Shown here: positions 14,830 to 21,261 of the stretch, in pieces
How positions within the stretch are numbered: position 1 is the first letter of the stretch
How the letters are laid out: each line of letters opens with the position of its first letter
NCBI GenBank assembly: GCA_049841315.1
Contig: JASGDB010000090.1
Location: forward strand, 1-24,448
Length of the DNA: 24,448 nucleotides
Direction: 5' to 3'
DNA from: JASGDB01 sp049841315
GTDB lineage: Bacteria > Bacteroidota > Bacteroidia > Flavobacteriales > Weeksellaceae
Translations under genes and position numbers: made by a program
Notes under the pieces: model-generated
Database searches by the model: none
Told to the model about the DNA's origin: nothing
What the model saw: the letters and a program-made list of their open reading frames with translations, nothing else

Positions 14830-15391
14830 ATTTTAAAAAATTAATTAAAATATCTTTTCCAAAAGGCGTTAAAATACTTTCAGGATGATACTGAACGGCG
14901 TGAACATCGTAGATTTTGTGTTTCAAACTCATAATCATTCCGTTTTTATCAACGCTTGTGATTTCCAATTCTTCGGGGAAATTTTCGGGATTGACCGCCC
15001 AAGAATGGTAACGCCCGACTTCCAAAGTTTCGGGAAGATTTTTGAAAATTTTGTGCTCTGCAATTTGTTTGGCTTCGGTTGCAACGCCGTGATAGATTTC
15101 GGAAAGATTTATCAGACTTCCGCCAAAGGCTTCTGCAATCGCCTGCTGTCCCAAACAAACCCCGAAAATGGATTTTGTCGGCGCATATTTTTTAATCAAA
15201 TCCAATAAAATTCCTGCTTCTTCGGGAATTCCGGGACCGGGAGAAAGGATAATTTTATCGTATTGTTCAATGTCTTCCAGAGGAATTTCATCATTACGGA
15301 AAACATCTACTTTTTCTCCGATAATTTGCTCAATAATTTGAACAAGATTATAGGTAAAACTGTCGTAGTTATCAAATACTAAAACTTTCAT
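14828..15391 (-). CDS. trpG: Anthranilate synthase component II (glutamine amidotransferase)
   Basis: TrpG releases ammonia from glutamine for TrpE. The protein, 187 residues from the chosen start, has VFDNYDSFTYNLVQ, LSPGPGIPEEAG, the nucleophile elbow GVCLGQQAIAEAFGG (Cys at about 79), HGVATEAKQI, HSWAV and the catalytic HAVQYHPESIL. I chose ATG 15391 over the upstream ATG at 15415 because MKVLVFDNYDSF is the usual N-terminus and the upstream eight codons overlap an 8-bp repeat array. It is separated from trpE by a four-helix-bundle gene, an uncommon arrangement for two subunits that normally are adjacent. Confidence 0.95.
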   Translation of the reverse strand: MKVLVFDNYDSFTYNLVQIIEQIIGEKVDVFRNDEIPLEDIEQYDKIILSPGPGIPEEAGILLDLIKKYAPTKSIFGVCLGQQAIAEAFGGSLINLSEIYHGVATEAKQIAEHKIFKNLPETLEVGRYHSWAVNPENFPEELEITSVDKNGMIMSLKHKIYDVHAVQYHPESILTPFGKDILINFLK

Positions 15392-15404
15392 AATATTAAT
15401 ATAA

Positions 15405-15436
15405 CAATTTACCAATCTAACAATGTATCAATGTAA
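15405..15436. repeat. 8-bp-period array, left flank of the four-helix-bundle gene
   Basis: Four octamers of the form CAATNTAN (CAATTTAC, CAATCTAA, CAATGTAT, CAATGTAA) run in phase on the plus strand between the four-helix-bundle gene and trpG. The same unit appears in the opposite orientation on the other side of the gene. Confidence 0.7.
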
Positions 15437-15445
15437 AGATTGTGT

Positions 15446-15796
15446 TTATTTTTTTAGAGATGTGCTTAATATTTTATAAACTATTTTTGAAATTTCTTGT
15501 ATTTGTTTTTCCAAACCTTCATTATAAGGATATGATTTGGAATGTTTACACAAATACAGCCAATATTTTGTTTCTTCAATTTCTTTCGCTTCAATTTTTA
15601 TTTTGTGGATAAAATCATTTTTGCTTGACGGGTTTTGTGCTTCGTGAGAATTTGCTCCAATACTCGTTCCCGAACGTAATAATTGTTTCGCAATTACAAA
15701 CTTTCTTTTCTCTTCCAACAATTCACAGAATTCAATAATATCTAATGAGAATTGTAATGTTTTTTCAATCAATGGATTGCTTCTGTTTTCAATCAT
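15446..15796 (-). CDS. Four-helix-bundle protein (23S rRNA intervening-sequence protein family)
   Basis: This 116-residue all-helical protein has the family signature RSGTSIGANSHEAQNPSSKN, then the third helix with KEIEETKYWLYL and a final helix before ILSTSLKK. The family is named after ORFs inside 23S rRNA intervening sequences and is widespread in Bacteroidota; its biochemical role is not established. It interrupts the trp operon between trpE and trpG, has no known link to tryptophan, and is bracketed by inverted arrays of the 8-bp unit CAATNTAN (15405-15436 and 15810-15880). This suggests it arrived as a module, though that is inference. Confidence 0.88.
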   Translation of the reverse strand: MIENRSNPLIEKTLQFSLDIIEFCELLEEKRKFVIAKQLLRSGTSIGANSHEAQNPSSKNDFIHKIKIEAKEIEETKYWLYLCKHSKSYPYNEGLEKQIQEISKIVYKILSTSLKK

Positions 15797-15809
15797 TTTA
15801 TGGATTTTA

Positions 15810-15880
15810 AATTATTGTTAAATTATTAGATTGCGGTATTACTACATTGGTAGATTGTTACATTGATAAATTGTTACATT
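15810..15880. repeat. 8-bp-period array, right flank of the four-helix-bundle gene
   Basis: About nine octamers of CAATNTAN, read on the minus strand, stay in phase across the trpE to four-helix-bundle junction. They include CAATTTAT, CAATGTAA and CAATCTAC plus two or three diverged units. The array overlaps the last bases of trpE and supplies its stop codon. Confidence 0.7.
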
Positions 15881-17310
15881 CTTGTTGCTTTAATGATAGC
15901 TTTTTTCAAAGCACCTAATTTATTATTCACTTCCTGCAATTCACTTTCTGCATTGGATTTTGCGACAATTCCTGCTCCGGCTTGGTAAAAAAGCGTATTG
16001 TTTTTGCTCAAAAAACTGCGAATCATAATCGCCTGATTGCAACTTCCGTCAAAACCAACAAATCCGATACAGCCTGCGTAAAAACTGCGTGAGGTTTTTT
16101 CGTGCTGGTCAATCAACTGCATCGCTTTGTATTTCGGAGCACCACTCAAAGTTCCCTGCGGAAAGGTCGTGGCAATCATTTCGTAAGGATTTTGGTTTTC
16201 CGAAACATCGGCAACAACTTCCGAAACCATATGAATGACGTGCGAAAAAAAATGGATTTCTTTCAGTTTGGAAACGGTCGTGTTTTTCCCGAAAATGCTC
16301 AAATCATTTCTCGCCAAATCCACAAGCATCGTATGTTCGGCGTTTTCTTTCGGGTCTTTTTTGAGTTCTTCGGCGGACTGCAAATCCGATTCCACATTTC
16401 CTGTCCGTTTGAAAGTTCCTGCAATCGGGTGGATAATGGCTTTTCCGTTTTTGATAATCAACTGGCTTTCAGGACTTGAACCCATTAATTTGTAATCGCC
16501 GTAATCGAAGAAAAATAAATACGGAGACGGATTGATGTTTCTGAGTGCCCGATAAACATTGAATTCGTCGCCCTGAAATTTCTGCTCAAATCTTCGGCTC
16601 AACACGAGTTGAAAAACATCGCCTCGGAAACAATGTTTCTTCGCAAATTCCACCGATTCCAAATACGCTTCGTCCGTTAAATTTGAAGTTTCATTTCCCA
16701 AAATTTCAAAAGGAAAAACAGGCGCATTTTTCTGATTAATCAAATTTTCGATGACGGAAATTTCGGATTTCAGACCGTCAATTTTGTTCTCAATTAAGAA
16801 TAATTCGTCGTTGTAATGGTTGATTGCAATCACATATTGATACAATCGGTAACGCAAAAGCGGAATTTTATTTTCCTCTGATTGCGCTTTGAATTTAATA
16901 TTTTCAAAAAACGGAATCGCATCGTAACTCGTGTATCCGAAAAATCCTTGCGCTTGTTTTCCGATGTCGTGATTGGGTTTTTCGCAGTCAAAATATTTGG
17001 AAAATTCCCAAAGCAAATCCGATACTTTTTCGTTTTTCAGACTGATTTTCTTAGGATTTTCCAAAGGAAATTTCAGTTCGGCTTCTTCGTAATTTCTGAT
17101 TTCAATTCCGGCAACCGCATTCACGCCAATGAACGAAAACGAGTTTTCGGAATTCTGATTTCCTGCGCTTTCCAAAAGAATCGTATCCCGAAAATTATCT
17201 CGCAATCGAAGATAAATTCCAATCGGCGTGAAAAGGTCTGCCAATCGGGATTTTACGGTGGTTTTTATTTTTATTGGTTGATGATTGATGGTTGTCGGTT
17301 GATGGTTCAT
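15874..17310 (-). CDS. trpE: Anthranilate synthase component I
   Basis: TrpE makes anthranilate from chorismate using ammonia from TrpG. The 478 residues include ILLESA (about 44-49), the region associated with tryptophan feedback inhibition, then the chorismate-binding domain with FRGDVFQLVLSRRFEQ, PSPYLFFFDYGD, SSPESQLIIKNG, HPIAGTFKRTG, NAEHTMLVDLARNDLSIFG, TTFPQGTLSGAPKYKAMQLI and YQAGAGIVAKSNAE. The N-terminal MNHQPTTINHQP is read from a 7-bp array at 17276-17310, and no other ATG lies before the homologous part starts at about KTTVKSRLADLF. So the repeat provides the only evident start codon. The gene lies behind a leader peptide and terminator that form a Trp attenuator. Confidence 0.96.
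   Translation of the reverse strand: MNHQPTTINHQPIKIKTTVKSRLADLFTPIGIYLRLRDNFRDTILLESAGNQNSENSFSFIGVNAVAGIEIRNYEEAELKFPLENPKKISLKNEKVSDLLWEFSKYFDCEKPNHDIGKQAQGFFGYTSYDAIPFFENIKFKAQSEENKIPLLRYRLYQYVIAINHYNDELFLIENKIDGLKSEISVIENLINQKNAPVFPFEILGNETSNLTDEAYLESVEFAKKHCFRGDVFQLVLSRRFEQKFQGDEFNVYRALRNINPSPYLFFFDYGDYKLMGSSPESQLIIKNGKAIIHPIAGTFKRTGNVESDLQSAEELKKDPKENAEHTMLVDLARNDLSIFGKNTTVSKLKEIHFFSHVIHMVSEVVADVSENQNPYEMIATTFPQGTLSGAPKYKAMQLIDQHEKTSRSFYAGCIGFVGFDGSCNQAIMIRSFLSKNNTLFYQAGAGIVAKSNAESELQEVNNKLGALKKAIIKATRM
17276..17310. repeat. 7-bp-period array encoding the TrpE N-terminus
   Basis: Five in-phase heptamers (GGTTGAT, GATTGAT, GGTTGTC, GGTTGAT, GGTTCAT on the plus strand) end exactly at the trpE start codon, whose ATG is part of the last unit on the complementary strand. 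They are translated as MNHQPTTINHQP. Confidence 0.75.
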
Positions 17311-17321
17311 TGCTGAATTTT

Positions 17322-17361
17322 AATCTCTTAATTTCTAAATTTCTGAATCTTTTAATTTTAA
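17322..17361. repeat. 8-bp-period array between the trp terminator and trpE
   Basis: Five octamers beginning with AAT (AATCTCTT, AATTTCTA, AATTTCTG, AATCTTTT, AATTTTAA) are in phase. The block fills the space between the attenuator terminator and the 7-bp array at the trpE start. Confidence 0.6.
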
Positions 17362-17362
17362 A

Positions 17363-17396
17363 TAAAAAAAGACTTTGGCAAAATTGTCAAAGTCTT
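17363..17396 (-). terminator. trp attenuator terminator
   Basis: On the minus strand AAGACTTTGAC and GCCAAAGTCTT form a 9-bp stem plus one A-C mismatch and a closing C-G, with a U-rich run directly after (plus-strand A tract 17364-17370). It lies 47 nt after the leader peptide stop and 53 bp before trpE. Its 5' arm is the segment captured by the antiterminator, so it fits a regulated rather than constitutive terminator. Confidence 0.85.
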
Positions 17397-17460
17397 CTTA
17401 AAGTGTAACTTAATTTTTATTAACTCTAAATACAAGAAATGAATCAAGACCTTTGACAAG
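17384..17460 (-). promoter_or_regulatory. trp antiterminator pairing
   Basis: The leader segment TTGTCAAAGGTCTT (plus 17446-17459) is complementary to the terminator 5' arm AAGACTTTGACAA (plus 17384-17396) over 13 bp with one bulged G. It begins just after the three Trp codons and contains the leader stop codon region. A ribosome stalled at Trp codons leaves it free to pair and prevents termination. A ribosome reaching the stop codon covers it and lets the terminator form. Confidence 0.75.
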
Positions 17461-17503
17461 ATTTTGAGTTCCACCACCAGTTATTTGTATTGAGAAGTTT
17501 CAT
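17444..17503 (-). CDS. trpL: trp operon leader peptide with three consecutive Trp codons
   Basis: ATG 17503 opens a 19-codon frame, MKLLNTNNWWWNSKSCQRS, ending in TGA at 17444. Codons 9-11 are TGG TGG TGG (plus 17471-17479). Trp codons are rare, and three in a row upstream of trpE, followed by mutually exclusive RNA hairpins, is the hallmark of ribosome-mediated attenuation. The promoter -7 element ends at 17509, so the transcript should begin at or within about two bases of the AUG; translation is therefore probably leaderless. The sequence differs from the enterobacterial trpL peptide. The attenuation role is inferred from architecture, with no expression evidence. Confidence 0.88.
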   Translation of the reverse strand: MKLLNTNNWWWNSKSCQRS

Positions 17504-17508
17504 AAGGG

Positions 17509-17539
17509 CAAATTTAGAAATGATTTTCAATTCTGCAAA
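17509..17539 (-). promoter_or_regulatory. trp operon promoter
   Basis: On the minus strand TTTG (plus 17536-17539), a spacer of exactly 19 bp and TAAATTTG (plus 17509-17516) make a perfect Bacteroidota promoter. The predicted start is around 17502-17505, coinciding with the leader peptide AUG. No separate TrpR-type operator was recognised. Confidence 0.85.
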
Positions 17540-17560
17540 TTTTTTTTCATGAAATTTGAA

Positions 17561-17591
17561 TTGATTCTAAAATCAGAAAACCTTATTTTTG
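17561..17591 (+). promoter_or_regulatory. Promoter of the lipoprotein-cytochrome operon
   Basis: TATTTTTG at 17584-17591 matches the -7 consensus, with TTG at 17561-17563 near -33. The start should be close to 17597, about 10 nt before the ATG at 17607. It is back to back with the trp promoter. Confidence 0.65.
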
Positions 17592-17606
17592 TAAAAATTT
17601 GAAAAT

Positions 17607-17810
17607 ATGAAACAAATAGTAGTAATCGCATTTATCGGAGCGTTGACAGTCAGCTGTTCCAAAAAACAGGATAAATCCTATCAGGATAGCAACATAATGC
17701 TTCCCGAACCGGAAGTAAATGTAAAAAAAGATTCCGTAGCTTCTGCTGAAGCGGTATCTTCTGTGGTTTCAGCGGAAACTGTTGCTAAAGATTCCACGGC
17801 TGTAAAATAA
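17607..17810 (+). CDS. Small hypothetical lipoprotein
   Basis: The 67-residue protein begins MKQIVVIAFIGALTVSC, a lipoprotein signal with the lipid-attached Cys at 17, followed by SKKQ and a low-complexity, Val/Ala/Ser-rich acidic-basic tail without a recognisable domain. It is first in a two-gene unit, 6 bp before the cytochrome c gene, so the two are probably co-translated. Function is unknown; the context suggests an envelope protein linked to the cytochrome, which is only inference. Confidence 0.7.
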   Translation: MKQIVVIAFIGALTVSCSKKQDKSYQDSNIMLPEPEVNVKKDSVASAEAVSSVVSAETVAKDSTAVK

Positions 17811-17816
17811 GCGGAA

Positions 17817-18206
17817 ATGAGATTTTTTTCCGCATTTTTGATGGTTATTTTCCTTTTTTCGTGCAGTAAAAAACCTGAAAAACCTGTCGAAGAAGAAATT
17901 TCGGTGTTTAATCCTCCTGCAATGGAAAAATCGGCAGAAAAATCGGGCAACAAAAGCATTCCCGGATATTCTTTGATTACCGGTTCGGATTGTTTGAGCT
18001 GTCATAAGGACAATGAAAGGTTTATCGGACCTTCTTACGCCGAAGTTGCGGAAAAATATTCTGAAAAAGATATTGAGCTTCTGGCTTCCAAAATTATCGA
18101 CGGCGGAGTAGGAACGTGGGGGCAGGTTCCGATGCAGGCTCACCCGAATATTTCAAAGGAAGATGCCAAAAAAATGGTGGAATACATTCTTTCGATGAAG
18201 AAATAA
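17817..18206 (+). CDS. Lipoprotein cytochrome c, class I (c-551/c-552 type)
   Basis: The 129-residue protein has a lipoprotein signal, MRFFSAFLMVIFLFSC (lipid Cys at 16), a linker of about 35 residues, then a single class I cytochrome c domain. CLSCH at 59-63 attaches heme, GPSYAEVAEKY follows, and VPMQAHP supplies the likely axial Met at about 106 before the C-terminal helix MVEYILSMKK. It would be a membrane-anchored periplasmic electron carrier; its redox partners cannot be named from this window. It is downstream of the small lipoprotein gene and ends at a strong bidirectional terminator. Confidence 0.9.
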   Translation: MRFFSAFLMVIFLFSCSKKPEKPVEEEISVFNPPAMEKSAEKSGNKSIPGYSLITGSDCLSCHKDNERFIGPSYAEVAEKYSEKDIELLASKIIDGGVGTWGQVPMQAHPNISKEDAKKMVEYILSMKK

Positions 18207-18222
18207 GAATATTAAAGCGAAT

Positions 18223-18260
18223 AAAAATCCCTTTCAAAATTAAAAATGAAAGGGATTTTT
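18223..18260. terminator. Bidirectional terminator between cytochrome c and the ATPase gene
   Basis: Arms AAAAATCCCTTTCA and TGAAAGGGATTTTT pair perfectly over 14 bp around a 10-nt loop. T-rich 3' sides on both strands fit termination of both convergent genes. Confidence 0.88.
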
Positions 18261-18262
18261 GT

Positions 18263-19432
18263 TTAAGAAAATTTTTCAAAAAGATTCTTTGCGGAAATCA
18301 GTTTCCGGTCGTCTTTGAAATTTACCTCGTCATTTCCGGCGTAGATGACGTTTCCGCTTTTGTTTTGAGGGCTGTATTCCCGCCATTTCAGGATGTTTTT
18401 CCACCACATTTGATGATAGGTTTTTCCCGATTTTATTTCGATTCCGGTATTGGTAAAATTTTCTTCGAGAATCAAATCAATTTCCACTCCGCTGATAGTC
18501 CGCCAATAGAAAATTTTTGCAGGAATGGTTTTCATATCGTTGTATTTCAGAATTTCCGCGAATACAAAATTCTCGAAAATTTCGCCTTTCAGCGGGTGCG
18601 TTTCCAGTTGGGTTTCGTCGGAAATTCCCAATAGATTGCAAAGCAAACCCGTATCGTTGAAATACAATTTGGGGCGTTTTACAACTCTTTTCCCGTAGTT
18701 ATTATAATAAGGCGGAATCAGAAAAATAATTCCCACATTTTGCAATAAACCAAGCCAGGACTGCACGGTTTTGTAATCGATTCCCAAATCGGAAGCGATG
18801 TTGCTGTGATTCAGTTCCTGCGAGGCTCTGGTTGCGGTAAGTTTCACAAACTGCTGAAAAGTAAGCAGATTATTGATGTTGATGAGTTGCCTGATGTCTT
18901 TTTCGATGAAACTTTGCACATAAGAATTATGGTAAAAAGACGGATTGATTTTTTTGTCCCAAATTTCGGGATAGCCGCCTTTGAAAATCAGTTCTTCGAT
19001 GGAAATATCGCTGCCGGAAAAATCCGTAATTTCCTTTGCAGAAAACGGATAAAGATGTAGAAAACCGACCCTTCCCGCCAAACTCTGACTTATTTTTTCA
19101 TTGAGGAGAAAATTGCTGCTTCCCGTGAGAATGTATTTTCCGGCTTCGGATTCTTCGTCCAGAATTTGTTGCAGATAATTGAAAACTTCGGGAACATTCT
19201 GTACTTCATCGAAGATTGCGCCTGTTTCTTTATAACTTTCCAAAAAATTTTTGGTATCTTCTCTCGCCAGAATCTGATTGTCCAGATTTTCAAAATTTAT
19301 GTAAGGTTTTTTGGGGAAAGTCGTCCTTGCGAGAGTGGTTTTTCCCGTTTGGCGGGAACCCATCAGCGCGACAGCCCGAAACTGTGAGCAGTAAAGTTCA
19401 AATCTGTTTTGCATTAATCTCGGAGATTTCAT
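18263..19432 (-). CDS. AAA_14/DUF4143 family ATPase
   Basis: The 389-residue protein has an N-terminal P-loop domain with Walker A GSRQTGKTT (25-33), Walker B AIFDEVQ (Asp75, Glu76) and sensor-like YILTGSSNFLL, followed by the middle TFQQFVKLTATRAS and DLGIDYKTVQSWLGLL segment (helix-turn-helix-like). The C-terminal DUF4143 domain has YFNDTGLLCNLL and, at about 320-345, a PD-(D/E)XK-like pattern GVEIDLILEE then GIEIKSG. The family is common and mobile in Bacteria and Archaea but poorly characterised. The helix-turn-helix-like part and the repeated units upstream make autoregulation plausible but unproven. Residues 1 or 7 could be the start; I chose ATG 19432. Confidence 0.88.
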   Translation of the reverse strand: MKSPRLMQNRFELYCSQFRAVALMGSRQTGKTTLARTTFPKKPYINFENLDNQILAREDTKNFLESYKETGAIFDEVQNVPEVFNYLQQILDEESEAGKYILTGSSNFLLNEKISQSLAGRVGFLHLYPFSAKEITDFSGSDISIEELIFKGGYPEIWDKKINPSFYHNSYVQSFIEKDIRQLININNLLTFQQFVKLTATRASQELNHSNIASDLGIDYKTVQSWLGLLQNVGIIFLIPPYYNNYGKRVVKRPKLYFNDTGLLCNLLGISDETQLETHPLKGEIFENFVFAEILKYNDMKTIPAKIFYWRTISGVEIDLILEENFTNTGIEIKSGKTYHQMWWKNILKWREYSPQNKSGNVIYAGNDEVNFKDDRKLISAKNLFEKFS

Positions 19433-19447
19433 ATCACAAAATTTTTA

Positions 19448-19455
19448 CAAAGATA
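19448..19455 (-). promoter_or_regulatory. ATPase gene promoter -7 element
   Basis: TATCTTTG on the minus strand matches TAnnTTTG and lies 15 bp before the start codon, again giving a very short leader. The expected -33 position falls at about 19475-19478, inside the first 33-bp repeat unit, so a protein bound to the repeat would cover the promoter. Confidence 0.55.
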
Positions 19456-19467
19456 ACTGTTTTTTTT

Positions 19468-19606
19468 GACTAAATAGGAATTGTATTCCTAAAAAGTAAA
19501 GATATTTTTCAATTTTTATTGACTAAATAGGAATCATACTCCTAAAAAGTAAATAATATTTCCGATTTTTATCGACTAAATAGGAATTATACTCCTAAAA
19601 AGTAAA
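19468..19606. repeat. Three 33-bp operator-like units at exact 53-bp spacing
   Basis: Units at 19468-19500, 19521-19553 and 19574-19606 share GACTAAATAGGAAT, a variable centre, and TCCTAAAAAGTAAA, with starts exactly 53 bp apart. Each contains the near-palindrome TAGGA-N7-TCCTA; unit 1 is perfect (TAGGAAT-TGT-ATTCCTA). The two 20-bp spacers are AT-rich and similar to each other, ending in ATTTTTAT plus one base. A 53-bp spacing is about five helical turns, placing the sites on one DNA face. Confidence 0.85.
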
Positions 19607-19621
19607 ATTAAAAAATTTTCA

Positions 19622-19679
19622 AAAATTCCATACTCTTGCACTCTTGATTTTATCAATTATCAACAATCAATAACAACGG
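19622..19679. repeat. Copy of the lysS promoter/leader segment
   Basis: Positions 19622-19662 match 21262-21302 with two mismatches over 41 bp, including TACTCTTG in place of the perfect TACTTTTG -7 element and the shared GCACTCTTGATTTTATCAAT. Its 3' half continues as 7-bp units of the ATCAATT/ATCAACA type. No gene follows directly: the next start is at 19886. The rest of the gap to 19850 shows only an 8-codon frame, MKKLYSRI at 19816, which I do not count as a gene. Confidence 0.7.
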
Positions 19680-19850
19680 AAAAGTTACATTTATTAGTTG
19701 AATCCGCCTGTTAAAAAAATGGTTAATTATAATTTGTTTGTTACAAGAGATTTACATTTTAACACCATTGGTTTTTAATGAGTATAACCTACTGAAATTT
19801 CACAATAACAAAAACATGAAAAAACTTTATTCCCGTATCTGAAAAATATA

Positions 19851-19858
19851 TAACTTTG
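19851..19858 (+). promoter_or_regulatory. Promoter -7 element of the BspA-like gene
   Basis: TAACTTTG matches TAnnTTTG. A transcript from it would start near 19864, after the ATG at 19856, which excludes that upstream start and supports ATG 19886. The -33 region is weak. Confidence 0.6.
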
Positions 19859-19885
19859 AAAATCAAACCATTAAAATCTATTACT

Positions 19886-21091
19886 ATGAAAAAACTCTTC
19901 TTTCTCAGCTTTTTCTTCTTAGTTGCATTGATAAATGCGCAAAGCCCTGTCATCACCAAATGGAATACGAACATTAACAATGATAATTCGAAAGAAATAA
20001 ACATTTACATAACAGGTTCTTCTTATACCTATACTTATGTAAAAGCAGATGACCCTTCAGTTACAGGAAGCGGAAACGGGAATGACGGAATGACAACAAT
20101 TACCTTCCCACAAGTTGGAGAATATGTGGTTTCCATATATCCGTCCGCATTTTTTACATTTACATTTCGGTTTGGTTTAGGTAGTTTAGGTAACAATAAA
20201 AAACTTGCCGAACTCAGCCAATGGGGAGATGTAAGCTGGAATAATGATTTGTCCAATATGTTTACCAATTGCTCCAATCTGCAGATTACAGCAACAGATA
20301 TTCCCAATTTTCCAAATGTAATAAATATGCGCTATATGTTTCGGGGTTGCTCATCTCTTACGACAATTCCTAATATGAATAGCTGGAATATTTCCAATGT
20401 GACGGATATGTATTATATGTTTTATGGCGCAACCAATTTCAATCAAAATATCGGAAACTGGGATACTTCCAAGGTTACACAGATGTCTTTTATGTTTTAT
20501 GGAGCAACCAACTTCAATCAAAATATCGGGAATTGGGATATTTCCAAGGTTATTTATATGGACAGAATGTTTTCAGATGCGTGGGCTTTCAATCAGAATC
20601 TCGGCAACTGGCAACTGAACAGTGCTGTGTACTTAACCAATATGTTTGATAATTCAGGAATGAATTGCGAAAACTACAGCAAAACATTGTACGGTTGGGC
20701 AGAAAACAGTACCACTCCAAACAACAAAAATTTGGGAGCAGTCGGTATGAAATACGGCGTTTCTGCACAAGTTTACAGAAACAAACTCATCAACGATAAG
20801 AGTTGGACAATTTCCGGAGATAGTTTTGATTCTGGCTGCGATGTAACATTGTCGATGGCAGACATCCATAAAAAAGAAATCGTGCTTTATCCAAATCCTG
20901 TAAAAGATATTCTCAATTTTTCAGAAGACGTTTTTAATGTCAGAATTGCGGATATTTCGGGAAAAATGCTAAAACAATTTTCTGTTTCCGGCAAAACGGT
21001 TGATGTTTCCAAATTAGCAAAAGGAATTTATATGGTAACTGTTGTTGCAAAATCGGGGAAAACGGTAACGAAGAAGATTGTAAAAGAGTAA
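19886..21091 (+). CDS. BspA-like (DUF285) surface protein with T9SS C-terminal sorting domain
   Basis: The 401-residue protein begins with signal peptide MKKLFFLSFFFLVALINAQ. The middle carries DUF285-type leucine-rich-like repeats: MFTNCSNL, MFRGCSSL and two almost identical 25-residue units MFYGATNFNQNIGNWD followed by (T/I)SKV, which are also 75-bp direct repeats in DNA (near 20428 and 20503). The last 75 residues form a type IX secretion type A sorting domain: LYPNPVKDILNFS, ISGKMLKQFSVSG, LAKGIYMVTV and a basic KKIVKE end. It is expected to be secreted through the outer membrane and anchored on, or released from, the surface; related proteins bind host or environmental ligands, but the target is unknown. 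Confidence 0.9.
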   Translation: MKKLFFLSFFFLVALINAQSPVITKWNTNINNDNSKEINIYITGSSYTYTYVKADDPSVTGSGNGNDGMTTITFPQVGEYVVSIYPSAFFTFTFRFGLGSLGNNKKLAELSQWGDVSWNNDLSNMFTNCSNLQITATDIPNFPNVINMRYMFRGCSSLTTIPNMNSWNISNVTDMYYMFYGATNFNQNIGNWDTSKVTQMSFMFYGATNFNQNIGNWDISKVIYMDRMFSDAWAFNQNLGNWQLNSAVYLTNMFDNSGMNCENYSKTLYGWAENSTTPNNKNLGAVGMKYGVSAQVYRNKLINDKSWTISGDSFDSGCDVTLSMADIHKKEIVLYPNPVKDILNFSEDVFNVRIADISGKMLKQFSVSGKTVDVSKLAKGIYMVTVVAKSGKTVTKKIVKE

Positions 21092-21261
21092 GAGAGCATC
21101 TTTTTCATTCTGTACATCTCTACGAGAATTGGTGAAAATTGGTTTAGATTGACTTTGTCGAACCACTTCCTGAGGAATGACAAATTATGACCAAAATTAC
21201 ATCCGTCAGAATCACTTTTGTGTCTTTTGCGGTTGATAAAAATTAAGTTTTATACAGACTT

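Noticed and set aside
15392..15415. Upstream ATG for trpG
   Set aside because: The extra codons overlap the 8-bp repeat array, and the usual TrpG N-terminus begins at 15391.
19468..19606. CRISPR-like appearance: three 33-bp repeats with 20-bp spacers
   Set aside because: The spacers are short, AT-rich and similar to each other, the repeats vary in the centre, there is dyad symmetry within units, and no cas gene is in the window. A regulatory or iteron-like array fits better.
19816..19842. Eight-codon frame MKKLYSRI upstream of the BspA-like gene
   Set aside because: Too short to judge, no promoter at a fitting distance, and such a frame is expected by chance in AT-rich DNA.
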